64,000 nucleotides of DNA, from the NCBI RefSeq assembly GCF_017308975.1, contig NZ_JADWPD010000021.1, forward strand, positions 62,001-126,000, read 5' to 3'. The notes below the pieces were generated by a model. The model did not search any database. It saw only the letters and a list, made by a program, of their open reading frames with translations, and was not told the origin of the DNA. This document shows positions 19,300-27,932 of the stretch, piece after piece (within the stretch, counting starts at the first letter, position 1; each line of letters starts with the position of its first letter). The stretch comes from Amycolatopsis sp. MtRt-6 (GTDB taxonomy: Bacteria > Actinomycetota > Actinomycetes > Mycobacteriales > Pseudonocardiaceae). Both the position numbers and the translations under genes were made by a program.

Positions 19300-21044
19300 A
19301 GAGTCGCTCCGGAGCGGACGAGGCGGTGGTAGGTCCCGCCGTTGTTCAGCAGGGTTTCGTGGGTGCCGCGTTCGACGACCGTGCCGTGGTCGAGTACGAC
19401 GATCTCGTCGGCGTCGCGAACCGTTGCCAACCGGTGCGCCACGATCATCACCGCCTTCTCGCGGGCGAGCCGGGTGATGGTGTCGTGCACGATCTGCTCG
19501 GTGCGGCCGTCCAGCGCGGCGGTCGCCTCGTCGAGGATCAGCACGGCCGGGTCGGCCAGCAGTGCCCTGGCGATCGCGACCCGTTGCCGCTGACCTCCGG
19601 ACAGGGTGGTGCCGCGTTCGGCGACCGGGGTGTCGAAACCCCTCGGCATGGTGGCGATGTCGGCGGACAAGCCGGCGGCCGCAGCCGCGGCTTCGACCTC
19701 GTCGAGTGGCGCCTCGGGGCGGGCCAGCGCGATGTTCTCCCGCAGCGTCCCGGGGAACAGGTGGGTGTCCTGGCTGACCACCGCGACGTGCTGCCACCAG
19801 TACTCCTGCGGCAGCTCACGCAGGTCGATGCCGTCTCTGCCACCGCTGTCCACCACGATCCGGCCGGAGACCGGGTCGGCCAGCCGCGGCACCAGCGACA
19901 CCAGGGTGCTCTTGCCCGAGCCGGAGGCCCCGACCAGTCCGACCGTGCGCCCGGGCCGCAGTTCGAGGCTCACGTCCGAGAGTGCGTTCTCGGCACGGCC
20001 GGGGTAGCGGAACGACACCTGCTCCAGCGCGATCCTCGACGGCGCGGTCGTCGGCGTTCCGGTGTGCGTCGGGTCGGGGATCGAGGGACGCTCGGCCAGG
20101 AAGGCGTCCAGCTTGGCGGCGGTGAGCGGGGCGGTCAGGCTCGCGTGCAGGTACTTGGCCGCCTCGTCGACGGGGGCGAACGCGACCAGCGTGATCAGCA
20201 CGACCGTCACGGCGGGCACCGTGGCGATCCGTCCGTCCGCGGCGAGGAAGCCGGTCCGCACCACCACCGCCGCGCCGGCGCCCGCGATCGCCCACCGCAC
20301 GGCCAGCATCTGGGTGAACAACGCGGTCAGGACCCGCATGCTCGCCACCCGCACCCGCTCGGCCTGGGCGGCCAGCCGGTCGCGCACCCGGCTTGTCGCG
20401 CCGAACGCCTTGGCGGTGGGCATGCCCTGCACGGCTTCGACGAATCCGGCGTCCATCGCCGCGAGATCGACGAAGACGTTGTCGTGTCCCTTCCGCCCGA
20501 TGCGGTTCCACAGTGGCCGGGCGGTCTGCGCGATGACGAGTGCGAGTGCGATCAGCGTTCCGCCGATCGGGTCCACGATCCCGATCGCCAGCGCCGCCAG
20601 CGACGGGCCGATCCAGGACAGCAGCCGGGCCGGACCGCCGCGCGCGACCGCCGTCTCCAGGGCCGAAGCGCCCTCCACCAGGGTCGCCGCGACTTTTCCG
20701 CTGGGGTGGGTGGCAACGTAGGCAGGCCCCAAGGACAGCAGGTGTTCCAGCACACGGCGCCGCACGCCGAGGGTCACCCGGTGTCCCGCCGCCTGCGCGA
20801 TCGACTCGCCTGCCCACAGCAGAACCGCCCGCAGCAGCACCATTCCCGCGGCCAGCCACAACCCCCACAGCGCCGTCTCCAAGGAACGGCTCGTCAGCGG
20901 GGCCGTGATCAGCACCGCCAGCGCGAGGGCCTGAACCAGGCGGGTCACCACGATCCCGATTCCCACCGCCACCGCGCCGGCCAGCAGGGGGCGCACGGTG
21001 CGGACGGCGAATCCCAGCACGCCTGGCTCGCGCACGCCGGTCAT
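19296..21044 (-). CDS. Fused ABC transporter (permease + ATPase), first of a pair
   Basis: 582 residues. Six predicted membrane helices in residues 15-300, then an ATPase with Walker A GASGSGKST, signature LSGGQRQRVAIARALL, Walker B VLILDEATAALD and H-loop AHRLATV. The ATG chosen overlaps the upstream MFS stop (ATGA). It is co-transcribed with the MFS gene and the second ABC gene and probably dimerises with the latter. The context favours siderophore/metallophore uptake in the manner of YbtPQ or IrtAB; this is inference from gene order and neighbouring NRPS genes. Confidence 0.85.
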   Translation of the reverse strand: MTGVREPGVLGFAVRTVRPLLAGAVAVGIGIVVTRLVQALALAVLITAPLTSRSLETALWGLWLAAGMVLLRAVLLWAGESIAQAAGHRVTLGVRRRVLEHLLSLGPAYVATHPSGKVAATLVEGASALETAVARGGPARLLSWIGPSLAALAIGIVDPIGGTLIALALVIAQTARPLWNRIGRKGHDNVFVDLAAMDAGFVEAVQGMPTAKAFGATSRVRDRLAAQAERVRVASMRVLTALFTQMLAVRWAIAGAGAAVVVRTGFLAADGRIATVPAVTVVLITLVAFAPVDEAAKYLHASLTAPLTAAKLDAFLAERPSIPDPTHTGTPTTAPSRIALEQVSFRYPGRAENALSDVSLELRPGRTVGLVGASGSGKSTLVSLVPRLADPVSGRIVVDSGGRDGIDLRELPQEYWWQHVAVVSQDTHLFPGTLRENIALARPEAPLDEVEAAAAAAGLSADIATMPRGFDTPVAERGTTLSGGQRQRVAIARALLADPAVLILDEATAALDGRTEQIVHDTITRLAREKAVMIVAHRLATVRDADEIVVLDHGTVVERGTHETLLNNGGTYHRLVRSGATL

Positions 21045-22327
21045 GCGAACTCCCTTGGTGTGTCGAGTGAATCGGACGAGACGTGGTGGCCGCGCAGCCA
21101 GCGAGCCGTGATCCAGGTGCCGGCTGCCGCGAGCAGGACCGAGGCACCGATCAGTGGCGGAAAGCCGGCTGTTCCGGCCACGGCCAGCCCCGCTGAGCTC
21201 ATCGCGAGCCGCAGCACCCCGAGCACGGAGATCTGCAGTGTGAAGTCGGTGGCCGCCGAGGCAGGGCGGGCCAGGTCCATCGACACGGTGGAGACGCACA
21301 CCGCCATCCCCGAGTAGCCCACCGACACGGCCAGCACGGCCGCCGCGTCCACCGCGGCCGTGGACCCACCCAGCGACAGGGGTAGCAACGACGCCAGCGC
21401 GAACACCCAGAACACGCCGACGGCGAGCGCGGACCGGCGCCGGCCCAGCCGCGTGACCAGAGCGCCGGCGCCGAACCCGGCCGCGAGTCCCACCAGGCCG
21501 GACAGCGTGCTCTGCACCAGCGCGATCCGCTCCAGCGACCAGTGCGCGGCCAGCATCATCGGCGCCTGTACCGCGGTGGCCACGTACCCGCCGAGCGCGA
21601 ACACCGGCACGACCAGCAGCGTCCACGTGCGTACCCGCCGCTGCCGGAACAACGTCACCAGCTCGGCGAACGGCAGCTCTCGCCGAGCCGGCTGCCCGTC
21701 AGCCGGTTCGGTCATGAACAGCAGCACCCCGAACGGCACGAGGAACAGCGCCGCGAGCACGCTGATCGTCACGCTCCAGCCCGCGTGCGAGTACAGCAGC
21801 AGCGCGCCACCGGAACCGAGCATGATCGACACACTGGCCATCCCGGTCTGGATGCCGTTGCCCAGGCCCCGGTCCCGCGGGGGCAGCAACCGGACCGCCA
21901 GCCCGTTCATCGCGGTGTCGTGCACGGCCGACACCGCCAGCCCCACGGCCATGAGCGCCAGCACCACGGGCAGATCTCCCACCGGATCCAGCGGGACCAG
22001 CGTGAGCCACACCACCACGAGCACGAGCTGCGTGATCACGAGCCAGCCGCGGTAGTGACCGAGCCACCCGAACCGCACGCGATCGACGAGCGGTCCGAGG
22101 AGGAACCGCCCCACGTACAGCAGCCCCAGCAGGTTGATCAACGCCACCTGCCCGAGGTGCGTCCCGCCCTGCAACAGGATCGTGTTCAACGCCCCGAAGA
22201 AGAACGAGTAACCGATATCGGCCACCAGGTACAGCGCGGCGATGGTGGCGAACCGCCGCCGTCGCGACAACGCCGGCACGGCACCTGTCGCGGCGGGAGG
22301 CGGCAGGCCCTCGACACGCTGCACCAT
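21041..22327 (-). CDS. MFS transporter resembling RhtX/FptX/YbtX siderophore permeases
   Basis: 428-residue, about 12-helix protein. The first helices (DIGYSFFFGALNTILLQGG) and the ATDFTLQ motif near helix 10 resemble the RhtX/FptX group of the AmpG-like MFS family, whose members take up rhizobactin 1021 or pyochelin. The start at 22327 is preferred over an upstream ATG because a perfect AGGAGG (22334-22339) lies six bases before it. It is the first gene of the operon with the two ABC half-transporters and is divergent from a TetR regulator, with a palindrome between them. Confidence 0.8.
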   Translation of the reverse strand: MVQRVEGLPPPAATGAVPALSRRRRFATIAALYLVADIGYSFFFGALNTILLQGGTHLGQVALINLLGLLYVGRFLLGPLVDRVRFGWLGHYRGWLVITQLVLVVVWLTLVPLDPVGDLPVVLALMAVGLAVSAVHDTAMNGLAVRLLPPRDRGLGNGIQTGMASVSIMLGSGGALLLYSHAGWSVTISVLAALFLVPFGVLLFMTEPADGQPARRELPFAELVTLFRQRRVRTWTLLVVPVFALGGYVATAVQAPMMLAAHWSLERIALVQSTLSGLVGLAAGFGAGALVTRLGRRRSALAVGVFWVFALASLLPLSLGGSTAAVDAAAVLAVSVGYSGMAVCVSTVSMDLARPASAATDFTLQISVLGVLRLAMSSAGLAVAGTAGFPPLIGASVLLAAAGTWITARWLRGHHVSSDSLDTPREFA

Positions 22328-22345
22328 CGACAACCTCCTCATTCA

Positions 22346-22364
22346 GTGACTGACCGCCAGTCAC
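22346..22364. promoter_or_regulatory. Palindromic operator candidate for the TetR regulator
   Basis: GTGACTG-ACCGC-CAGTCAC is a perfect 7-bp inverted repeat with a 5-bp spacer. It lies in the 138-bp divergent region, just upstream of the transporter ribosome binding site and about 100 bp upstream of the TetR start. Sites of this form and place are typical autoregulated TetR operators. Confidence 0.6.
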
Positions 22365-22465
22365 ATTAATGAACATGATTGTCAATGGCAAGCCGCTTGG
22401 TGGCGGCTCGGCCGGAACGGTCACAATGAGCGTGGTCAGCGGGCACGAGGAGGAAGGGCAATCGC

Positions 22466-23200
22466 GTGAGGCGGCGCACGGAGGCACCGGAACGACGACG
22501 CGGCGACCTGCTGGACGCCGCGCTGCAGATCGTGCTGGACAAAGGGGTCGCCGGGCTGACCGTGGACGAGGTGACGGCCCGCGCCGAGGTCGCCAAAGGC
22601 ACCTTCTACCTGTACTTCCGCTCCAAGGAACAACTCCTCGGCGCGCTGCAGGACCGGTTCGTCGGCGAACTGACCGCCCGCCAGCAGGCTGAGCTCGGCC
22701 GGTTTCCGGACGGCGACTGGATGGGCCGGCTGCTGCACTGGATGGAATCCGGCATCCGCGGCTACCTCGCCCACGCCGACCTGCACGACGCGCTGTTCCA
22801 CCACCCCCGCAGCGTCGGGCCCGGCCAGGCAGCCCGCCACGGACACGAAGCCGACCCGGCGATCAACCAGCACGCGGCCGCGCTCGCCGGCCTCCTCGAA
22901 GCCGGCACCGCGGCCGGCGCCTTCGCCCTGACCGACCACCGGGCCGCCGCGATTCTGCTGTACAACACCATGCACGGCACCGCGGACTACCTCGTGGAGC
23001 GGGCCGGTCACCACGGGACGACCGGCTCCGCCGCGGACCTCGTCAATGCGGTGATCGCCGAAAGCCTGAACCTCTGCCGCCGCTACGTCGAGCCCGCGGG
23101 ATCAGCCCAGTCTCGCCCAGGCGCTCCCGGTCAGGCTCGGCATCCGGGCGGCCTGGCGGCCCAGTGCGATCGCCGCGGTCCGGACTGCCGGGCCGAGTGA
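22466..23200 (+). CDS. TetR-family transcriptional regulator
   Basis: 244 residues. The N-terminal HTH is clear (LLDAALQIVLDKGVAGLTV followed by KGTFYLYFRSKEQLL), and the rest is a helical ligand-binding domain. It is divergent from the MFS-ABC-ABC operon, and the palindrome between them makes it the probable repressor of those transporters, perhaps responding to the NRPS product. The last ~32 residues (after YVEPAG) are polar and low in structure and are encoded antisense to the 3' end of the IclR gene (99-bp overlap), as if the original stop was lost. Confidence 0.85.
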   Translation: MRRRTEAPERRRGDLLDAALQIVLDKGVAGLTVDEVTARAEVAKGTFYLYFRSKEQLLGALQDRFVGELTARQQAELGRFPDGDWMGRLLHWMESGIRGYLAHADLHDALFHHPRSVGPGQAARHGHEADPAINQHAAALAGLLEAGTAAGAFALTDHRAAAILLYNTMHGTADYLVERAGHHGTTGSAADLVNAVIAESLNLCRRYVEPAGSAQSRPGAPGQARHPGGLAAQCDRRGPDCRAE

Positions 23201-23893
23201 GGAGACGTCCACCTCGCCCAGCCTCGTGCTGATCGACAACCCGGCGATCGGCTTGCCGGTCCGGTGCACGACCGGGGCGGCCGCGCAGGCGACGTCCGGT
23301 CCGGATTCCTCGGTCTCGTAAGCGATTCCGGTCTCGCGGATGGTGTCCAGTTCCGCGCGCAGCCGCGCCGGGTCGGTGATCGTGGCCGGGCCCAGCGGTC
23401 GCAGCCCCGTCTCGATGACCCGGTCGACGGCCTCGTCGCCGGCGAAGGCCAGCAGTGCCTTGCCGACAGCCGTGGTGTGCGCGGGCAGCCTGCCGCCGAC
23501 CCGCGAACCCAGCGGTGGGGCGGTGCGGCTGCGCAGCTTGGTCACGTAGACCACGTCGGTCCCGTCGAGCACGGCGAGGTGCACGGTCTGCCGGGTGGCG
23601 CTGCGCAGGTCGGACATGCTGGCCAGGGCCAGCCTGCGCAGCTGCTGCGGCCGGGCGGCCCGCTCGCCCAGCTCGAAGAACCGCAATCCGATCCGGACGT
23701 CCGGCCCGGCGTGCTCCAGGAACTTGTGCTCGACGAGCTCCCGGACGATGCGCGAGACGGTCGACGTGGCCAACCCGGTCCGGCGGGCGAGTTCGCGGAC
23801 ACCGAGCCCGTCGTCGTCCGGCCCGAACGCCTCGAAGATCAGCGACACCCGGCCGACCATCGACGCCGGGGTGTCCCGCTCACTGGCACACAT
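23102..23893 (-). CDS. IclR-family transcriptional regulator
   Basis: 263 residues with an N-terminal winged helix (GVRELARRTGLATSTVSRIV) and an IclR effector domain (HLAVLDGTDVVYV, LPAHTTAVGKALLA, GIAYETEES). IclR relatives such as PcaR and QsuR often control aromatic, quinate or shikimate catabolism, and this gene is divergent from shikimate-pathway genes, so that regulon is likely. The region upstream of its start is immediately the truncated transporter, so its own promoter must lie inside the pseudogene. Its 3' end overlaps the TetR gene. Confidence 0.85.
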   Translation of the reverse strand: MCASERDTPASMVGRVSLIFEAFGPDDDGLGVRELARRTGLATSTVSRIVRELVEHKFLEHAGPDVRIGLRFFELGERAARPQQLRRLALASMSDLRSATRQTVHLAVLDGTDVVYVTKLRSRTAPPLGSRVGGRLPAHTTAVGKALLAFAGDEAVDRVIETGLRPLGPATITDPARLRAELDTIRETGIAYETEESGPDVACAAAPVVHRTGKPIAGLSISTRLGEVDVSSLGPAVRTAAIALGRQAARMPSLTGSAWARLG

Positions 23894-24248
23894 GCTCGTC
23901 GCCGCGGCGTCGGTGCTGCTCAGCTCGATCTGCTACGCGGCGCCGAACGCCGTCTGGCCGGCCATGTACGCGGAGATGTTCGACGCCCGGGTGCGCTACA
24001 CCGGCCTGGCCGTCTCCACCCAGTTCGCCAACCTCGCCCTCGGTTTCCTGCCGTCGATCGCCGCGATCCTGATCAGCACCGGAAGCCTCGGCTGGCTTTC
24101 GATCGCGGTGCTGCTCGCCGTGCTCTGCCTGGTCGCCGCCGGGGCCGCGTTCGCCGGCCGGGAGACGGCGCACGTTCCGCTGCGAGAACTCGGACGTGCT
24201 TCCCGCACCGCCGCGCGCACGCCCGCACCGGCCGAGGCCATCTCCTGA
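23892..24248 (+). pseudogene. 5'-truncated MHS-family MFS transporter (shikimate/quinate type)
   Basis: Only the last ~118 codons of a transporter remain. The segment PAMYAEMFDARVRYTGLAVS is the hallmark motif of the metabolite:H+ symporter family (ShiA, PcaT, KgtP relatives), normally near residue 330 of about 440, followed by the last helices. The reading frame runs straight into the start of the divergent IclR gene with no promoter or N-terminal half, so roughly three quarters of the gene is missing. By position it was probably the shikimate/quinate importer of this locus. Confidence 0.75.
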
Positions 24249-24270
24249 ACCCCTCCGGAAAGGTTCCCCC

Positions 24271-24618
24271 ATGCGGCACGGCCGCCTCCTGATCATGAAC
24301 GGCCCGAACCTCAACCTGCTCGGTACCCGCGAGCCCGAGCTCTACGGCGCCGGCACCCTCGCCGACGTCGAGCGGATCGCCGGCGGCCGGGCCGCGGAAC
24401 TCGGGTACGAAGCCGACTTCTTCCAGAGCAACTGGGAGGGTGCGCTGCTCGCCGCCGAACTGCCGGTCGCCGAGGTGCACATCAGCAACGTGCACAAGCG
24501 CGAGGAGTTCCGGCACCGTTCCTACATCTCCGACATCGCCGAAGCCGTGATCGCCGGAGCGGGAATCCGGGGATACGTGTACGGGATCGAATGCCTCGAC
24601 CGGGCGCTCCGGCCGTGA
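24271..24618 (+). pseudogene. aroQ: Type II 3-dehydroquinate dehydratase with internal in-frame deletion
   Basis: 115 residues instead of the usual ~145-150. The N-terminus is normal (NGPNLNLLGTREPELYG) and so is the C-terminus (VAEVHISNVHKREEFRHRSY), but QSNWEGAL is joined directly to LAAELPVAEVH. The missing block of about 35 residues includes the INP-x-A/G-x-x-x-H segment that supplies the conserved Asn, Gly and His of the active site, and removes a core strand-helix unit of the flavodoxin-like fold. The frame is preserved and the stop overlaps the next GTG, so the deletion may be tolerated because translation of the downstream dehydrogenase depends on it. The enzyme is very probably inactive. 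Start ATG is preceded by GGAAAGG. Confidence 0.8.
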
Positions 24619-25457
24619 ACACCGTCCTCGCCGGACTGATCGGCCGCGGCATCGGACCGTCCCTTTCGCCCGCGCTCCACGAACGCGAGGCCGCCGCCCT
24701 CGGCGTCCCCTACCAGTACCGGCTCTGGGACCTCGACGTCCTCGGCGCGGCTGCCGAAGACATCCCGAAGCTGCTCCGGCGTGCTCGCGACGAGGGCTAT
24801 CGCGGGCTCAACATCACCCACCCGTGCAAGCAGCTCGTGATCCCGCACCTCGACCGGCTCTCGCGCGACGCCGAGGCGATCGGCGCGGTGAACACCGTCA
24901 TCCTCGACGAGGACGGGACGACCGGGCACAACACCGACTGGCAGGGCTTCCGCGCGGGTTTCCTCGAGGGCCTGCCCGAGGTGGCGTGCGAGCACGTCGT
25001 GCTCCTCGGGGCCGGTGGCGCGGGTGCGGCCGCCGCGCACGCCCTCCTTTCGCTCGGCACGCTCCGCCTCGACGTCCTCGACGTCGATCCGGGGCGGGCG
25101 GAGGCGCTCGCCGCGCGCTTCGGGAACGGGCGCGCCGTGGCCGGCCACCCGGGCGATGTCGCCGAGCTTCTCCGTCGCGCGGACGGCCTGGTGCACGCGA
25201 CCCCGACCGGCATGGCGGCACATCCCGGACTGCCACTCGACGCGCGCCTGCTCCGCCCGGACCTGTGGGTCGCCGAGATCGTCTACATGCCGATGGAAAC
25301 CGAGCTCCTCCGCGCCGCTCGCGCAGCCGGTGCCCGGCATCTCGACGGGGGCCACATGGTCGTCCACCAAGCCGCGGAGGCGATGCGCCTCTTCACCGGC
25401 CTGGCACCGGACACGAGCCGGATGCTGCGGCACCTGGCCGAACTGCTGGACCGCTGA
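24615..25457 (+). CDS. Shikimate/quinate dehydrogenase
   Basis: 280 residues from the GTG overlapping the upstream stop. Family motifs: substrate site SLSPALHEREA (SxSP), catalytic lysine in NITHPCKQ, NTDWQGF with the catalytic Asp, and nucleotide-binding GAGGAGAAAA. The HPCK form and overall size resemble the NAD-dependent QsuD-type catabolic quinate/shikimate dehydrogenases of actinobacteria more than the biosynthetic AroE. All motif residues are present, so unlike its two upstream neighbours it looks functional. It would interconvert quinate/shikimate with dehydroquinate/dehydroshikimate. Confidence 0.85.
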   Translation: MNTVLAGLIGRGIGPSLSPALHEREAAALGVPYQYRLWDLDVLGAAAEDIPKLLRRARDEGYRGLNITHPCKQLVIPHLDRLSRDAEAIGAVNTVILDEDGTTGHNTDWQGFRAGFLEGLPEVACEHVVLLGAGGAGAAAAHALLSLGTLRLDVLDVDPGRAEALAARFGNGRAVAGHPGDVAELLRRADGLVHATPTGMAAHPGLPLDARLLRPDLWVAEIVYMPMETELLRAARAAGARHLDGGHMVVHQAAEAMRLFTGLAPDTSRMLRHLAELLDR

Positions 25458-25473
25458 AGGAGGTGAGTCCGCG

Positions 25474-26526
25474 CTACCTGCCGACCATCTCGTTCGTCCA
25501 GCTGGTCACGGCGTTGTGCAGCAGGGGTGCGCCGGGGGCGAAGTTGATCGAGTGCCCGTAGCCAGGCACCACGAACGTGCGCAGCCTCGCCTCGGGCGAG
25601 TAGTACCCGGCCTCGCCCTGCCGCAGGCTTTCCGCGCTGGAGCAGTCGCTCGCCAGCGGGCCGCAGAACACGTTGTCCCGCTCGCCCATGGCCACCAGCA
25701 CCGGCACGGTGATCCGCCTGCTGTAGGGGAGCACCAGAGCGATCACGACGGCGTCCACGATCTCGCCGGCCGCGATCAGGTCCTTGCTCGCCTCGTCCGC
25801 GTCGATGACCTGCTGGTCGAACGGGCCAGGGCTGTGGAACGCGGTGTACCGCATGCCCTGCAGCGTGGTCAGGTACCCCGCGTCCAGCCCGACGACCTCG
25901 GACATCCGCTCGTCCAGCACCGCCGGGCTCAGCGCGGCCAGCGTGGGCAGCACCGTCAGCGGGGCGGCCCGGTGGGTGAACCCGGTGATCACCACGCCGG
26001 CCACGTCGCGGAAGGTGGCCGCCTCGATGATCGCCGTGGCCGACCCCAGCGAGTGCCCGACGAGGACGATCTTGTCGAACCGGGGACCCACCGCGCCCGT
26101 CCGCATCGCCTGGATGGCGTGGTGCACCGCGTTGGCCTGGGTGGTCGCCGTCAGCAGCTGGCTCAGCGGCTTGGAGCTGCGGCCCGAGCCGACGCGGTCC
26201 AGCGCCAGGGTGGCGTACCCGGCGTTGTTCACCGCTCTGCGGAACGACCGGGTCTCCGGCAGGCCGGGCGGGTCGTAGTAGGCGGAGCTGTACGTCCCGC
26301 CGGGCACCAGCACCTGCAGGGTGCGGCTGCCGCCCGGCGGGACGCACAGCCTGCCGTACATGGTCTGATCCATGATCCCGAGCAGGGGCACGTCCACCAG
26401 TGACACGGGGATGTGCAGGTCCTGGCAGGCCGCCTCGGCGGCGGACGCCCGCGCCGGGGTGAGCACCGTACCGGCGCACAGCAGGACCACCACCGCCGTG
26501 GCGAGCCGGCGCAAGAGCAAACGCAC
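25474..26526 (-). CDS. Secreted alpha/beta hydrolase
   Basis: 350 residues. Basic N-region followed by a hydrophobic core (ATAVVVLLCAGTVL) and ARASA gives a good signal peptide. The nucleophile elbow is GHSLGS near residue 157, the acid is plausibly in MGERDNV, and the histidine in GYGHSINFA. Four cysteines may form disulfides. The GTG start has GGAGG five bases upstream. Substrate unknown; lipase/esterase-like. Same strand as the P450 upstream with a 28-bp gap, so the two may be co-transcribed. Confidence 0.8.
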   Translation of the reverse strand: MRLLLRRLATAVVVLLCAGTVLTPARASAAEAACQDLHIPVSLVDVPLLGIMDQTMYGRLCVPPGGSRTLQVLVPGGTYSSAYYDPPGLPETRSFRRAVNNAGYATLALDRVGSGRSSKPLSQLLTATTQANAVHHAIQAMRTGAVGPRFDKIVLVGHSLGSATAIIEAATFRDVAGVVITGFTHRAAPLTVLPTLAALSPAVLDERMSEVVGLDAGYLTTLQGMRYTAFHSPGPFDQQVIDADEASKDLIAAGEIVDAVVIALVLPYSRRITVPVLVAMGERDNVFCGPLASDCSSAESLRQGEAGYYSPEARLRTFVVPGYGHSINFAPGAPLLHNAVTSWTNEMVGR

Positions 26527-26554
26527 AAGAACCTCCGTAGTCCTTTGTGGACAA

Positions 26555-27868
26555 CTAAACTCGCGGGCGTACCGTCATCGGCATGCCACGCGGGTAGGCG
26601 ATGGTGGTGTACCGAACCCGGACCGGGCCGGCGGGTTCGAGGCGCCACCGCGCGAAGATCGTGGCCAGGCCGATGACCACCTCGGCCCGGGCGAACAGGT
26701 GGCCGACGCACTGCCGGATCCCGTTGCCGAACGGGATGAACACACCCGGCGGCAACGACTTCACCCGGTCGGTGGACCAGCGGTCCGGATCGAACACGTC
26801 CGGGTGGTCCCAGTACCGGGGGTCCGTGTGCAGGGCGAGCGGGCTGAACATCACCTCGTCGCCGGGCCGCAGCCGCACCGGGCCGAGGTCGACCTCCTGC
26901 TCGGTCCGGCGCATCAGGATCCACAGCGCGTACAGCCGCAGCACCTCGCTGACCACCTGCCCGGTGTAGGCCAGCGCGGGCAGGTCGTCGAAGGTCACCG
27001 GGCGCCCGCCCAGCACGGAGTCCACCTCGGCCCGCACCCGGTCCGCCACGCCGGGGTTGCGGCCCAGCTCGTGGCAGGCCCAGGCCAGGATCAGCGCGGT
27101 GGTCTCGGTGCCCGCGGTGAGCAGGGTCATCACCTCGTCGTGCACCTGCTCCCGGGTCATCCGCTCCCCGGTCTCGGCGTCCCTGGCCAGCAGCAGCGTG
27201 GACAACAGGTCACCGTGGTCGGTGCCGTCGTCGCGGCCCGCCATCAGCTCGTGCACCACGGCCTTCATCCGCGTGGTGGCCTGGTCGAAGCGGCGGTTGA
27301 CCGGCAGCGGGAGCTTCTCCACGAAGCCCGGGGCGAGCACCCGGTACATGCCCAGCCGGATGACCAGGGGGATCGAGCGGCGGGCCTCGCGGATCGCCGC
27401 CTCGCCCAGCTCGGTGCCGAACAGCGCCTCGCCCACGTTCGTCATGGCCAGCGCCTGCATGTCCGCGTCGATCCGCCGCACCTCGCCCGGCCGCCAGGAC
27501 TCGGTCAGGGCGGTCGTCGCCCGGACCCAGATCCCGGCGTAGCGGCGCAGGTGCCGCCGGTCGAAGGCGGGCAGCATCAGCTTGCGCTGCCTGCGGTGGA
27601 AGGGCCCGTCGGAAAGGGCCAGGCCGTTGCCCGCGTACGGGCGGAATTTGCGGAACATGATCCCGCTGCCGAAGCAGGCCCCGTTTGTCACCAGGACGCG
27701 GTGAACGATTTCCGGATTGGTGAGGAAATATGTGTGCAGCGGCCCCATTGAAAGCTTGACCACATCGCCGTGTTCCCGCAGTCCGGCGGTGAATTGCGTG
27801 GGACGGCGGACCAGCGCGACGCTGTGTCCCAGCAAAGGCCATCGGCCGGGTGCCACCCGGACGGACAC
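26555..27868 (-). CDS. Cytochrome P450 (copy 1 of a paralogous pair)
   Basis: 437 residues, complete. I-helix oxygen-binding motif AGTETTALILAW, ExxR in EVLRLY, and heme loop FIPFGNGIRQCVG with the cysteine ligand. The N-terminus has no membrane anchor. Start GTG is preceded by AAGGAG. It is closely related to the P450 at 44196-45530: the same opening (MSV..APGRWP.LGH), nearly the same length and the same divergent placement opposite a PAS-GGDEF-EAL protein. The general sequence type recalls bacterial P450s linked to terpene modification, but no terpene synthase lies nearby and the substrate is unknown. Confidence 0.9.
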   Translation of the reverse strand: MSVRVAPGRWPLLGHSVALVRRPTQFTAGLREHGDVVKLSMGPLHTYFLTNPEIVHRVLVTNGACFGSGIMFRKFRPYAGNGLALSDGPFHRRQRKLMLPAFDRRHLRRYAGIWVRATTALTESWRPGEVRRIDADMQALAMTNVGEALFGTELGEAAIREARRSIPLVIRLGMYRVLAPGFVEKLPLPVNRRFDQATTRMKAVVHELMAGRDDGTDHGDLLSTLLLARDAETGERMTREQVHDEVMTLLTAGTETTALILAWACHELGRNPGVADRVRAEVDSVLGGRPVTFDDLPALAYTGQVVSEVLRLYALWILMRRTEQEVDLGPVRLRPGDEVMFSPLALHTDPRYWDHPDVFDPDRWSTDRVKSLPPGVFIPFGNGIRQCVGHLFARAEVVIGLATIFARWRLEPAGPVRVRYTTIAYPRGMPMTVRPRV

Positions 27869-27932
27869 GAGAACTCCTTGGTATTGGCGAGAATCGGGAA
27901 AGTGGTCACCCTACGGGCCGTTCAGCCGGGCC

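Noticed and set aside
22365..22390. AT-rich segment before the TetR gene as an iron-regulator (DtxR/IdeR or Fur) box
   Set aside because: It lacks a convincing 19-bp dyad; similarity is limited to AT richness.
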